Shown one piece after another: positions 1 through 8,976 of a stretch of DNA of 35,093 nt. A program made the position numbers and the translations under genes. The first letter of the stretch is position 1. Each line of letters starts with the position of its first letter. Under the pieces are notes generated by a model. That model ran no database searches. It saw only the letters and a list, made by a program, of their open reading frames with translations, and had not been told where the DNA came from. The stretch covers positions 1 to 35,093 of the forward strand of contig NZ_VIGD01000022.1 in NCBI RefSeq assembly GCF_006569205.1. Direction: 5' to 3'. Origin of the DNA: Ureibacillus terrenus. GTDB lineage: Bacteria > Bacillota > Bacilli > Bacillales_A > Planococcaceae.

Positions 1-178
1 TTTAGACTAACATCAAATTTTCATAATGTGTTAAAATACTTTCATAAGGGGATTTGATTTGGGATGATTATACCAACATGCCATCAGTGGCAAGTACTAA
101 GTTAAACCTCTCTTTTTTTAATTTTATTTCATTGATAGTAATCTTTTTATTAACAAATCTTGAGAGTTTTAAATTATT

Positions 179-637
179 TTATTTAGATGTAGAAAACGGA
201 ATTTTATGAATCCAACGATAAAGTATATCTAAGATAAACTTTCCTAAAGGTATTGTAATAGGTAGAAGTAGTGTACCCAGCAAAAGCATAAAAGGCACAA
301 CCTCTTCGACATTCACTGTTTCTAAGCTACCTAATACTAAAATATATCCGATCAATAATCCAACAGAATTTGCAATTATACTAATAATGAATACTGAAAT
401 AGCTGAAACTTTCCATCTATGTCTGTTAGATAATGTAGATTTATTTGAAAAATAGAAACCAACGTATCCAAAGGTAGGGATGATAGCAATTAAATAAGCT
501 ATATAAGTCCATCGACTACCAAATACATTGTAAAGACCGCCATATAAACCACTCAATCCATTAATACAAATGAAAGGAACTACAAAAGCTGTAATCACTC
601 CAACTATAATACCTTTAATTATACTGATAAATATCAA
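179..637 (-). CDS. Small multi-pass membrane protein, unknown function
   Basis: This 152-aa protein is almost entirely hydrophobic, with about four predicted membrane segments (near residues 5-25, 42-62, 78-102 and 113-135) separated by short basic loops, so it should sit in the cytoplasmic membrane. I do not recognise a family. The start is a TTG at 637, chosen because GGGAGGAAG lies just upstream at workable spacing and no ATG is close by. It is AT-rich like the insertion-sequence debris next to it, has no evident operon partner, and is probably accessory cargo. The reading frame is intact, so it may be functional. Confidence 0.6.
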   Translation of the reverse strand: MIFISIIKGIIVGVITAFVVPFICINGLSGLYGGLYNVFGSRWTYIAYLIAIIPTFGYVGFYFSNKSTLSNRHRWKVSAISVFIISIIANSVGLLIGYILVLGSLETVNVEEVVPFMLLLGTLLLPITIPLGKFILDILYRWIHKIPFSTSK

Positions 638-741
638 TTTTTATCTTCCTCCCGTAATTGAAAAATAGAACATTAAAAAATGTAGTATTTATCAATCTAT
701 ATAAATCAATTATCAGTTTTATTATTGTAGGTATTTAAAGG

Positions 742-803
742 TGTATTTTGCAATAGAAAAGTGCAGAGAAATGCAATTAAAAATGCAGAGGTTTGCCACC
801 CAT
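742..803. mobile_element. Terminal region of an IS21-family element
   Basis: From 742 the sequence begins TGTATTTTGCA and then carries closely spaced repeats of the type TGCAGAGAAATGCA and ATGCAGAGG. Multiple short terminal repeats starting with TG are typical of IS21-family ends. The stretch lies immediately downstream of the istB tail, which is where the right end of such an element belongs. The other end and istA are absent, so this is a fragment. Confidence 0.55.
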
Positions 804-998
804 TTAATTCCTTTTCGACAATGCGTGGGACAGTCTATAGCTCTCGCCATGAAAAGAGATGATATGGGCGTGATGAATTAGCCTGTCCACTAACGCTGCT
901 GTTAATCGAGAATCTGTAAAGATTCGGTTCCATTGAGGGAATCCATCGTGCTTTCCAGTGATACGGACACTACCTACACGAGTTATTTTTAGTGTCAC
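804..998 (-). pseudogene. istB C-terminal fragment (IS21-family helper ATPase)
   Basis: The translated frame ends with the characteristic IstB tail: FPQWNRIFTDSRLTAALVDR followed by LIHHAHI and GESYRL. In IS21 elements IstB is the AAA+ ATP-binding protein that helps the IstA transposase. Only the last 55-60 residues remain; the Walker motifs and most of the ATPase domain are missing. The 5' side is cut at about 980-998, where sequence of an IS4-type transposase on the opposite strand begins, which suggests deletion or insertion across two elements. It cannot be functional. Confidence 0.75.
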
Positions 999-999
999 A

Positions 1000-1476
1000 T
1001 CGTAATCAATTGCAGGAGCAAGTGGTACTAATGGATTTGCTACACTACATTTACATTTTAGGTATAAACAATCGTGATGAAATGGTGGTGATTGGAACCA
1101 CGCAAAATCGTTCTGAAAACGTGTTCCGTCTCATCAAATTGTTGGATGCAAAAGGAAATGAACTTCATTTACTGACGAATCGTTTTGATATGGATGCAGA
1201 TGAAATTGCAGAAACCTACCAATCACGCTGGGCAATCGAACTTTTTTCAAATGGATGAAACAACACTTGAATATCAAGAAGTTCTACGGCCACAGTGAAC
1301 AAGCCGTACACAACCAAGTATACGTATCGATGATTGTATACTGTTTAAATGTGTTAGCTCAGTTGAACACGAATAGTGACCGAAGTACGTTACAAATAAG
1401 TCGATATTTGAAAGCAGCTTTATGGAAATCTGCACACATTTGGTTACGGAAAATCGAAGGGAAGAGCGTTCCTTAA
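1000..1476 (+). pseudogene. IS4-type DDE transposase remnant, frameshifted
   Basis: The 3' half of an IS4-family transposase is readable in two frames. The first frame ends YQSRWAIELF, the second runs on from MKQHLNIKKFYGHSEQAVHN. In intact relatives these join as ELFFKWxKQHL. The break lies in a run of six T at 1242-1247; one more T restores the frame. The Y-(2)-R-x-x-W-x-I-E-x-x-F block carries the catalytic glutamate of the DDE triad. The N-terminal half with the two aspartates is absent, lost at the junction with the istB fragment near 1000. This is dead mobile-element debris. Confidence 0.75.
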
Positions 1477-1953
1477 AGGTTGATTTGTCGTTGTTGCACT
1501 CGTCTTAAGTTATAGGTAAAAAATGGATGTTTACTACCTTTATTTAGGTGCTTTTGTTTTTCGCTAATATTCCAGAAAAATAAAATCTGAAATTTCAAAA
1601 CTTATTTATGCGACGCTAGTGAAATAATATAATAAATTATTGAAGATTCGTTAATAGTACTTGCAAAATCTCTATTAGTAGTTATAGTTTTAGTTATATT
1701 TTTGATTCAAAATTTCCATCCAGTCTTTTTGGAGTAAAATAATCCAGTATTACATTGTTTAATCTTACATTTTGGTTTCATTTTGAAAAATTTGTTGGTT
1801 CTTTCCTTCTTTTTCAAACATGATGACAGATAAGAATTGATGCAAGACAAGTACCTATTTGTTTCTAAGGTTCGCGTTGCAGTCGAAAGCATACGAAAAG
1901 AACGAAAACAGTAGGAGTCTACTACACCATCTTTTCGAATTTCAAGACGATAG
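1477..1953. other. Gene-free stretch between transposase remnants
   Basis: No convincing coding region is visible here. The first 140 bases probably belong to the 3' non-coding end of the IS4-type element. The rest is AT-rich. An antisense reading frame of about 90 codons (1707-1985) has no recognisable content and overlaps the ISL3-type remnant, so I treat it as chance. The last 90 bases may hold further decayed upstream sequence of that transposase. Confidence 0.4.
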
Positions 1954-2328
1954 ATGATTTCGTGTATTTGGAAACGGAAATCCACACTTTCAGAAGAGGA
2001 AATTCAACTCCTCGAACAATCCTTTAAGCAGTACCCATCACAAAGCTCTTTCTACCCAACCGTTCAAACATTTAGAAAGGCAATTGTTGAACGTAACTAT
2101 CTTGCGTTTTTAAAATGGTTGAAGGAACAATTGTCTTCTAAAAACAATTATTTATTTAATTGTTCACTGCGACTTCGAAGTGAGCTACAGGGATTATGCT
2201 GGCATTCCATACTTCCTAAAGCAATGGAGTGGTAGAAGGTCTATTCATCGGTTGAAGCTAATGAAACGATGATGTATGGTCAAGCAAAATTAGATTTACT
2301 AGAAAAGCGTGTATTATATCGCTTATAA
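1954..2328 (+). pseudogene. ISL3-type transposase C-terminal remnant
   Basis: The frame from 1954 reads IWKRKSTLSEEEIQLLEQSF and then a region typical of the helical insertion of ISL3-family transposases (VQTFRKAIVERNYLAFLKWL). After about 2215 the frame is lost. With frame changes the sequence continues with the conserved ISL3 tail, recognisable as NGVVEG, then MMYGQAKLDLLEKRVLYRL, ending in TAA at 2326-2328. The upstream DDE core is missing. The family call rests on the tail motif, in which NGVVEG carries the catalytic glutamate. It is a decayed fragment. Confidence 0.6.
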
Positions 2329-2584
2329 GTTTGTTATTTAAAAAAATTTAAACAAAAATGGGAATCTACACAATATATGCTTTCACCAAACTTAAGAACC
2401 ATTTTTATTTTGCTATAAACAGGTTAACTGATCATTATGTTCTTTCATATAGTCTTAACTGTTCTTCAAGAAGTTAAGTTACTTTTTCAGTCTGCAGGAT
2501 GTGTTGCCCACACGATTCACCAAATTTCCGTATAAATTTCACGTTAAATATTATGAATGGATAGTCAGAAAACACCTTTTTTGA

Positions 2585-2990
2585 TTTTGAAATGGCTTTG
2601 AGCTGTAATATCGAGAGCCCTCCAGTAACCATCTAAGTTCCTTTTGAGTTAGCTTTCAATCCTCATTTTCGTTTCTAGGCCATTGGAGCTTTCCATAAAT
2701 CAATACTCTTGTAAAGCTTGTCGGCGACAGCCCAATCAAAATACGAACATTTACAGCGTATTCCTCCGTCCGCAAAATAAGAAATTGGCTTCACTGTATT
2801 GTTCAAGTTTGAAAGAGTCTTGAATGAACGTTGCCAACCCATCAAACCCTTTTATCATATATGAATAACCACTGATAATATGGATGATCATGAAACATGG
2901 AAATTTAATCCCTTGATGATTGTTTGAATGATATGGAGTTTTACACCGGGATAAAAAGAAATTTTCAAATTTGCGACTTAAATGATCCAT
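2585..2990 (-). pseudogene. IS66 tnpB (Orf2) remnant
   Basis: The reverse strand reads HIISGYSYMIKGFDGLATFI, followed by a SEANFLFCGRR-like block. This matches the IS66 Orf2/TnpB protein, whose family pattern is a G-x-T-D-M-R-K-x-x-x-G-L block and then F-x-F-C-N-R-R. Further downstream in other frames one can still follow LYKxxxxxKxQWPR-like and LTQxELRWLLEG-like blocks to about 2590, interrupted by stops and frame changes. In IS66 elements TnpB is an accessory protein required together with the TnpC transposase. Neither tnpA nor tnpC is visible nearby. The 2329-2584 interval beyond it shows no gene. Confidence 0.6.
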
Positions 2991-3274
2991 ACGGGTCTGT
3001 GAGGAGTGGATTCGTTGGAGTTGAACAGGAATAAGAATCCAATTTGATGGGTTCGATATTCAATTTTTCAATCGACAAATACAAACACCTTCTCTGTAAT
3101 CAGCAACTCTATCTTACAGAAAGGTGCGACCTATTTATATACGTCGTTTGATCTCAAGCTTACAATTTATTTACGGTAAAAGCGTATGCGACAGCCCAAA
3201 TGAGGGGCATCAAAATGACTTTTCAGGCGTATTCATTAATTGGTTAAGTTTACTTACTCTTTAATATCATTGAA
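2991..3274. other. Intergenic debris at the 3' end of the defence operon
   Basis: No gene is seen, and there is no clear hairpin-plus-T-run terminator downstream of the kinase gene that stops at 3275. The operon's natural 3' flank appears to have been replaced by insertion-sequence debris. Confidence 0.4.
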
Positions 3275-4723
3275 TTACAAATAATACTCATAAAGAGCCA
3301 ACTTCTGTTTTACGTACTCATCATCTGGCCTTAGTTTTAAGGCATATTTGAAATAGCCTCTTGCCCGTTCGTAATCCCTTTTTTGGTCGTACGCTTGACC
3401 AAGTTTTTTCACAACAGCCCAAATTCCTGGAGTCTCTTGATTGATTTGTTCCAGAATTTGAATGCTTTTTTCTTCCTTTCCACACACTCCATAACATAAC
3501 GCTAATTTATAACGATAATCTAAATTTCCTGGTTCTTTTAGATTCAATTCTTCATATAAACGCAGCGCTTCCTCGTACTTTTTCATTGCTAAGAAAATTC
3601 TTGCTTTTAGATTTTTTACGGCTGTAGAAAAACTTTCTTGGCGTGTGTCCTCAATTGCTACTCCTTCAATATTTTCAATTTGCCGTAACGCCTCAAATAA
3701 TCGGTCTGTTTTATAATATACATATGCCAGTTGTAATAAGATTTCTGGCATTGTATTTCCATTTGTAATTTCCGTCGTTAAAATTTTTTCGGCTAATGTA
3801 AATTTTTTTAGTTTACAATTCAACATTGCTAATTCTAACGGATCTCGTTTGCTTGCTAATGTTGCACGAGGAATAAACTTTTCAACTTGCTGCTCTTTTA
3901 AATGTTCGTCTACCGCTTTTTTAAATTCAGTGCGGAAATCGGTAACCGACTGATATCGTATTTCCGGATTTCTCTCTAACGCCTTCATGATTACCTTTTC
4001 CATCGAAGGTGTAATACTATCGTTTAATTCTCTTGGTTTTGGAAAAGGGACATTATGAATCACGTTAAAATATGTGTCATGCGGAGTTTTTCCTGTTAAC
4101 AATTGATATAACAAAACCCCTAAAGAATAAATGTCAGAATTTAAATATCGCGTCTGCGAATGGAGAACTTCAGGAGCGATATAAGCAAATGTTCCTGCAC
4201 CATCAATTGTTTTTACAAAAATATCTTCAATCAATCGACTCGTTCCAAAGTCCGTTAATTTTACAGTAGTTTCATTTATTAAAATATTGTCAGGTTTGAT
4301 ATCTCCATGCGCTATGCGTAGAGAGTGCATAAATTCAACACCATTTAGTACTTGATCAAAAATATCAAACATTTTTTGAAATGTGCGTGGATGGCTAATT
4401 CCCTCTTCACTTAACTCTTGTGAGAGCGGCTTCCCATCAAACAGTTCCATCTCAATGACAAAATAACCGTCTACTCTGCCCATCCAATAAATATTGATAA
4501 TATTTTCATGGGAAACGCCAATAAAACGCTCTCCTTCCACTAATGCTGCGTCGCCACGTTCTTGGCTTTTCGGGATTTTTAACGCTACGATTTCTTCATC
4601 TTCACAGCGAAGGGCTTTCCATACATAACCGTATGACCCTTCGCCTATCATTTCTTGCAAAATATATTTATCCCCGATATTCATATCCTTTTTTGGTTGA
4701 ATAGAATAACGCTTACGGACCAT
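3275..4723 (-). CDS. Serine/threonine protein kinase with C-terminal TPR-like repeats (last gene of defence operon)
   Basis: Residues 19-275 form a Hanks-type kinase domain with all key elements: glycine loop GEGSYGYV (27-34), ATP lysine in VALKIPK (K49), catalytic loop HGDIKPDN (139-146, D141), DFG (158-160) and APE (183-185). It should therefore be catalytically competent. After about residue 295 the protein is helical, with repeated pairs of about 34 residues (for example around KKYEEALRLYEELN and RDYERARGYFKYALKLRPDD) that look like TPRs. There is no membrane segment, so unlike PknB it is cytosolic. I place the start at the ATG at 4723 because GAGGT lies 7 bases before it; the upstream ATG at 4747 has no such site and overlaps the preceding gene. 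Kinases also occur in BREX type 2 (PglW) and MADS; it may phosphorylate neighbouring subunits or sense infection. That role is inferred. Confidence 0.9.
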   Translation of the reverse strand: MVRKRYSIQPKKDMNIGDKYILQEMIGEGSYGYVWKALRCEDEEIVALKIPKSQERGDAALVEGERFIGVSHENIINIYWMGRVDGYFVIEMELFDGKPLSQELSEEGISHPRTFQKMFDIFDQVLNGVEFMHSLRIAHGDIKPDNILINETTVKLTDFGTSRLIEDIFVKTIDGAGTFAYIAPEVLHSQTRYLNSDIYSLGVLLYQLLTGKTPHDTYFNVIHNVPFPKPRELNDSITPSMEKVIMKALERNPEIRYQSVTDFRTEFKKAVDEHLKEQQVEKFIPRATLASKRDPLELAMLNCKLKKFTLAEKILTTEITNGNTMPEILLQLAYVYYKTDRLFEALRQIENIEGVAIEDTRQESFSTAVKNLKARIFLAMKKYEEALRLYEELNLKEPGNLDYRYKLALCYGVCGKEEKSIQILEQINQETPGIWAVVKKLGQAYDQKRDYERARGYFKYALKLRPDDEYVKQKLALYEYYL

Positions 4724-4728
4724 GATTG

Positions 4729-5334
4729 TTACCTCACTTGAATCCATTCATTTATGGTGAGATTTTCCTTCGTTCCACTTGCTACTGCTTGAAAAACGAG
4801 GTAATCGGTAACAAACGAATTAATCCCTGGAATAAAGCGGCCGTTCGGTAACGTGAACCCTTCATCAAAAATGCTAATGTATTTATCGATATTTTTCGGA
4901 ATAGCCCCGCTGTAAGACCAGTAGACAAAAAGAATCAATGGTAAATCGCTACCAAGTTGATGATATGCTAATAATAAATTTTCAATCTTCTCTCTTAGTT
5001 TATCATGCTTACCCTTTGAATTTTCAAATCGTTCAAACTCTGAAACGAGAATTGGCTTTACGTCTTGTTGGCGATACCATACAGAATCCGGTCGAACTTC
5101 TCGAGTAATGCTATGACCATATTGTTGGTTAATTGGATAAACAGGGCATTCAGATAAAGCTGTTACTCCTTGAATATGTCTACCGATTTCCGTAATATAA
5201 TTCAGTCCTGCTGAATGAACGGTTTCCGAATAATCACGAATCCCATGAACGGAAAGCATAGGAAAAAGTGAATCGCGAATTTTTCCATTCTTAAACTCTT
5301 CAATAATCATTTCCTTTAATTGCTCTTTATCCAC
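4729..5334 (-). CDS. Protein with PD-(D/E)XK-like signature, candidate nuclease of the defence operon
   Basis: A 201-aa protein if the GTG at 5334 is used; a longer frame from an ATG at 5379 would overlap the HerA gene by 53 bases. GTG is preferred because GGGG lies upstream at normal spacing and the overlap shrinks to 8 bases. Residues 82-101 read PDSVWYRQQDVKPILVSEFE. An aspartate in a turn, followed by a hydrophobic strand ending in E-x-E, is how the PD-(D/E)XK nuclease core looks, with D83, E99 and E101 as candidate metal ligands. The rest is mixed alpha/beta with no named family. It sits between the HerA-like ATPase and the kinase. A nuclease role is inference from motif and context only. 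Confidence 0.65.
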   Translation of the reverse strand: MDKEQLKEMIIEEFKNGKIRDSLFPMLSVHGIRDYSETVHSAGLNYITEIGRHIQGVTALSECPVYPINQQYGHSITREVRPDSVWYRQQDVKPILVSEFERFENSKGKHDKLREKIENLLLAYHQLGSDLPLILFVYWSYSGAIPKNIDKYISIFDEGFTLPNGRFIPGINSFVTDYLVFQAVASGTKENLTINEWIQVR

Positions 5335-7015
5335 CGAATACGCCCCATTCTTTGACAACTTCCGGCGATTGACCACCATGAACTAACGCTTTTGTTCCAA
5401 CTTTCACTAATAATGGAGCTGGAATCGAACGCCCCGTAATTAATGCTTCCCCTGTAGATAATGATGGAAGTTCGTCAATATCTGCTTTCGTTAACATATC
5501 GGATGTTTTCGTAATGAAACGCTGATCATCCGGATTTTTTAGACGCATAGTAATAATCGTGTTGCATTGCGATGTAACATCTGCATCCAATTTAGAAGGA
5601 CGTTGTGAAACAATGGCAAAACCTACCCCGAATTTACGACCTTCTGCGGCAATTTTTTTAATAATTTTTTTCGAAATCGTTGGTGTGCCTGCTGGAGCGT
5701 AGTTATGACCTTCTTCATATACAAGGAAGCAAGGACGAATCGGACGTTGTTTATCTGCCGCTGCACGCATAATTTCACTGGATACAAGCGCCGTGACAAT
5801 TTGCTTTGCATCGTCTGACAATCCTTGCAAATCAATAATGATTAATCGACCATATTTTTCGTTCATTTCACCAATTAATTTATAAATATCCGTCGGTTCA
5901 CCAATCGCTTTTGTGTAAAAGCTTCGCGCTTCGTTAATGACGCGATTCAGCTTCATCGAAGCGACCGCTGCACTTCTGCCGCTTAAAGCTCTTGCTTCTG
6001 CTTCCGTTATTTCATCCCACCCCCGCAATTCTTCTAAATCACCTGAAAGCAACTCACGTAAATCTTTAATATCGCGAGGCGGATGTGGATATTTATATTT
6101 CCAATAACGAATCGCTACATCGAGTACCCGTTGCTGCGGTTCGGTTAAGCCAGGCAAAATCTCTTCGAAATCGTCCATTTCAAAACGGTCAAATTGCAAC
6201 GCGAGGTGCTTATTTTTTCCAGCGTATTTGTAATCAAACTCTTCCATTTGCGGCGTATATACATGAATACCGCCTCCTGCCGCTTGTAAAGCGCGAAAAC
6301 GTTCTTGAATAAATAAAATGCTTTCCCGATCTTTTTCATCTTCAATATGATCAAGGTTCGTATTGAAATGAATATCCCCTTTTTCAAATGCCTTTCCATA
6401 CTCACCGTGCGTATCAAATACAACAACGGTTCCATTCATCTGCGCCACTAGTCGTTCGATGATACGACCGACCGTATAAGACTTTCCTGAACCAGTCATC
6501 GCTAAAACCGCTAAATGTTCTGTCACTAATTTATTGACATCCAAGTAAACAGGAACAATATTTTCCCCACGTTCATAACCGATTAAGTTGCCAATCGCAA
6601 TGCTTTTATTTTCATCAAATTGATAAAACTTAGAAAGAAATTCATAATCAACACCATATACTTTACTTCCCGGATCTAACGGGCGACGCGGAATGCGAAT
6701 TTGTCCTGTGGCTGGTTCCTTGTAACCGACAAGTTCAATGGAAGCAAATAATGTCTCTCCAGTCATTTGTGTTCCGGGTAATAATTCGATCGAATTCAAT
6801 CCTTCTCCAAGATCGCTGTTATATAAAATATTACTGCGGGAAATAGAGGTAATCCGCCCAAGAACATATGTCGGCTGTTCATCTGGACGTTCTTGATGTA
6901 AAATTTTCACAAACTCGCCACGGCGTGCGGAAAAGCTATCTTGAAGCACCATTTTTAAATCATTCGGATTTCCTGTATTCCCAATCAGTTTACCGATATA
7001 TTTTTCTTGACTCAT
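5327..7015 (-). CDS. HerA-like hexameric P-loop ATPase/translocase (DUF87 type)
   Basis: This 562-aa protein has the HerA/FtsK-superfamily layout. An N-terminal beta-rich domain (about 1-160) with a HAS-barrel character is followed by Walker A TGSGKS (174-179), the HerA-typical DTHGEYG motif (201-207), a Walker B-like block ending YEEGHNYAP (433-441), and an arginine-finger region AEGRKFGVG with SQRP (457-472). HerA proteins are ring-shaped DNA translocases that work with NurA nucleases on DNA ends. Here the gene directly upstream encodes a NurA-like protein, and the genes overlap by one base (TAATG), so translation is coupled. In bacteria HerA-type ATPases are common in anti-phage systems. 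It is probably the DNA-pumping motor of the effector complex. Confidence 0.9.
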   Translation of the reverse strand: MSQEKYIGKLIGNTGNPNDLKMVLQDSFSARRGEFVKILHQERPDEQPTYVLGRITSISRSNILYNSDLGEGLNSIELLPGTQMTGETLFASIELVGYKEPATGQIRIPRRPLDPGSKVYGVDYEFLSKFYQFDENKSIAIGNLIGYERGENIVPVYLDVNKLVTEHLAVLAMTGSGKSYTVGRIIERLVAQMNGTVVVFDTHGEYGKAFEKGDIHFNTNLDHIEDEKDRESILFIQERFRALQAAGGGIHVYTPQMEEFDYKYAGKNKHLALQFDRFEMDDFEEILPGLTEPQQRVLDVAIRYWKYKYPHPPRDIKDLRELLSGDLEELRGWDEITEAEARALSGRSAAVASMKLNRVINEARSFYTKAIGEPTDIYKLIGEMNEKYGRLIIIDLQGLSDDAKQIVTALVSSEIMRAAADKQRPIRPCFLVYEEGHNYAPAGTPTISKKIIKKIAAEGRKFGVGFAIVSQRPSKLDADVTSQCNTIITMRLKNPDDQRFITKTSDMLTKADIDELPSLSTGEALITGRSIPAPLLVKVGTKALVHGGQSPEVVKEWGVFGG

Positions 7016-8178
7016 TATTCATCCTCCCCGAAAAAGTCTACTTCCTCGGTCCAAACATTTTCTACTTCTTCCTTTTTAATCATTTCGCGTGCCTGTGTTT
7101 TAAAATAATGAATAATAGCACCACTTCGAATTGGTTTTAGTGCGTACTCGGCATACCAAAGCGGCAACGGGAGTGCCTTTGGTTGATCGAGCGTATAAAG
7201 CGAAACGAGATAGGATGTAAGCTCATCTAAACTTTGAGAATCCCATTCTTGAGCGTTTCCCATTATCTCTACTAATAAAGGTTGTGTATGCATCCCTGCC
7301 CGGAAATGAAAATTGATAATCCCTAGATTTCTCATTTCTTTAGGTTCCAACTGATTGGTTTGGACTAATAAATCGTATTGATAGGCAGCCGTGCGCGTTC
7401 TTCGAGTTAAAACACCATGCAACAGTTTTTTTACGCCAACCTTTTTAATTTTGTATAACGATTCATTGTTTTGCTCGATATCGTTAAAACTCACTTCATC
7501 TACAATATACATCTCTTTATTTTTATTTTCAGAAAAGAGACCGTAGAAGATAGAACCGAAACGTTTCGTACTCACTGAAACAAGCCGAATACCGTTTCGA
7601 TTAAAAGGAAAAATAAAATGTTGATATGTCTCCCAAAAATTTTTGATTCTTTCTACACAGTTTTGATAGTCAATATATAATTGGCCATGTGTATCCATTG
7701 GCGCGTCAGCCCGTTCTAACATTAACGGAGTGTCGACAATCACCAGTTCCGGCTTATGGGCTTCTAACAACATCTCTTCTAACAAATCGTAAACTTGCAT
7801 GATATGAATAAATTTTAATTTATGGTTAATATCAATATCATCCGCTTCATCAATGTCAACGAGGCTGTCTTGAAATGTTTCGTACACAGAGCCTTCCTCT
7901 ATGTATAAATCTTGACGAACAGCACCAGCGCTATATAAAATACCGCCAAATGCCGGTATTGTTTTGCTTGCTGTTGCAATCCCCGATACCCGAATCGTTA
8001 GTGGCGATTTTTTTTCAACGGGACGAATGACACCACTGTTGCGAAGTTTCGGAGCAATATGATCAATAAAACGCATTTTCGCGCTTAATTTCGTCACCGT
8101 ACTTGGCAACCCTAACTGGATTTTCGCTACTAAACTATTGGCAATCGCGGTATCCCGTTTCGTTTTACCATTCTCCAT
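7015..8178 (-). CDS. NurA-like protein, putative nuclease partner of the HerA ATPase
   Basis: A 387-aa protein with GGAGG 7 bases before its ATG. Three blocks resemble NurA nucleases in order: an alpha/beta strand with VSGIATASK followed by ILYSAGAVRQ (64-89), LVIVDTPLML (145-154) where NurA has its second acidic strand, and VSVSTKRFGS (200-209) where NurA has its lysine motif. Near the end, LPLPLWYAEYALKPI (337-351) resembles the NurA tail pattern Y-P-x-x-L-x-x-A-x-x-x-A. The first NurA aspartate (DGS) is not obvious; the equivalent place reads SGIA, so activity is uncertain. Immediate linkage to herA supports the call. The gene overlaps the end of the preceding one by 14 bases. Confidence 0.6.
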   Translation of the reverse strand: MENGKTKRDTAIANSLVAKIQLGLPSTVTKLSAKMRFIDHIAPKLRNSGVIRPVEKKSPLTIRVSGIATASKTIPAFGGILYSAGAVRQDLYIEEGSVYETFQDSLVDIDEADDIDINHKLKFIHIMQVYDLLEEMLLEAHKPELVIVDTPLMLERADAPMDTHGQLYIDYQNCVERIKNFWETYQHFIFPFNRNGIRLVSVSTKRFGSIFYGLFSENKNKEMYIVDEVSFNDIEQNNESLYKIKKVGVKKLLHGVLTRRTRTAAYQYDLLVQTNQLEPKEMRNLGIINFHFRAGMHTQPLLVEIMGNAQEWDSQSLDELTSYLVSLYTLDQPKALPLPLWYAEYALKPIRSGAIIHYFKTQAREMIKKEEVENVWTEEVDFFGEDE

Positions 8179-8974
8179 CGTCGTTCCTCCGCTTTATGAT
8201 TTCTCTTACAAATGCACGATAACCATTTTCCATAATATACTGTTGCCCTTTCTCAGTGATGGTTCCGTCTGAATGAATATAATGTAAATTTTCGAGCTCA
8301 GCAAAAGCACTTTTCACATCATTTTCGCGTACTTCTAAATAGAAAAACTTTTGAATTAATGGAACGAGCTGTTTTCGTTCTATGACGTCGGCTGCTGAGA
8401 GAAGAAGTAAATAGTGATGAACGGGCTTAAACATCACTTGTTTTTCTTCGCTCATTTCATCTTTTGTATCTCTTTCATTGATGTGCATTAACGATTGAAA
8501 TAGACGTTGACATATTTCACGTTGCTCAAGCAACCGGTAATCAAGAAGCGGCAATGTCGTGATTGTAATGCAGCCGCTGCTTGTGTCGTAATAAAAGTCA
8601 ACGGCAACCGTTTGTTTTGTCGGTAATTGGATTTCTGGAGTTAAGTTAGTCACGATTTCTTCACGAACCGGAACTCCTTCATACATGCATTCATTCATTT
8701 CTTTAATGGAAAACGAGTGATTCAGTTGCAATAATGATGAAATATCCAAATTAAGATATGGTGGGAAAACCATTAGTTGGTTTCCCCACTCTTTTGTCCA
8801 TTGAATAAGGCACGAACGATCGCTTTCTGACATTTTTAAAAGAATGATAGCTGGAATCACACAAATACCTGACCGTAACTCTCCGACATCTTTCTCTTCC
8901 ACATCAAACCATTCGCGCAACATTTTATACTCTGTCCGTCTTGCGAATGGTTTTAAAATTTGCAAACTCGACAT
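8165..8974 (-). CDS. Unknown 269-aa defence-operon protein with probable C-terminal winged helix
   Basis: I do not recognise a family. The protein is soluble. About the last 80 residues (from near 190) read like a small winged-helix domain: helices around KQLVPLIQKFFYLEV and ENDVKSAFAELENL, then a wing-like IHSDGTITEKGQQYI. Such a domain could bind DNA or act as an interaction module. The start ATG is preceded by GGAGG in the last codons of the big ATPase gene. It lies between that ATPase and the NurA-like protein, and co-translation with both suggests an adaptor or accessory subunit, which is inference. Confidence 0.6.
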   Translation of the reverse strand: MSSLQILKPFARRTEYKMLREWFDVEEKDVGELRSGICVIPAIILLKMSESDRSCLIQWTKEWGNQLMVFPPYLNLDISSLLQLNHSFSIKEMNECMYEGVPVREEIVTNLTPEIQLPTKQTVAVDFYYDTSSGCITITTLPLLDYRLLEQREICQRLFQSLMHINERDTKDEMSEEKQVMFKPVHHYLLLLSAADVIERKQLVPLIQKFFYLEVRENDVKSAFAELENLHYIHSDGTITEKGQQYIMENGYRAFVREIIKRRNDDGEW

Positions 8975-8976
8975 TA

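Noticed and set aside
1..178. Short peptide frame near the window start (around 64-105)
   Set aside because: Only 13 codons from ATG, no family and no clear ribosome binding site; not enough support.
1707..1985. 92-codon minus-strand frame among the transposase debris
   Set aside because: It overlaps the ISL3-type remnant, has low-complexity composition and no ribosome binding site.
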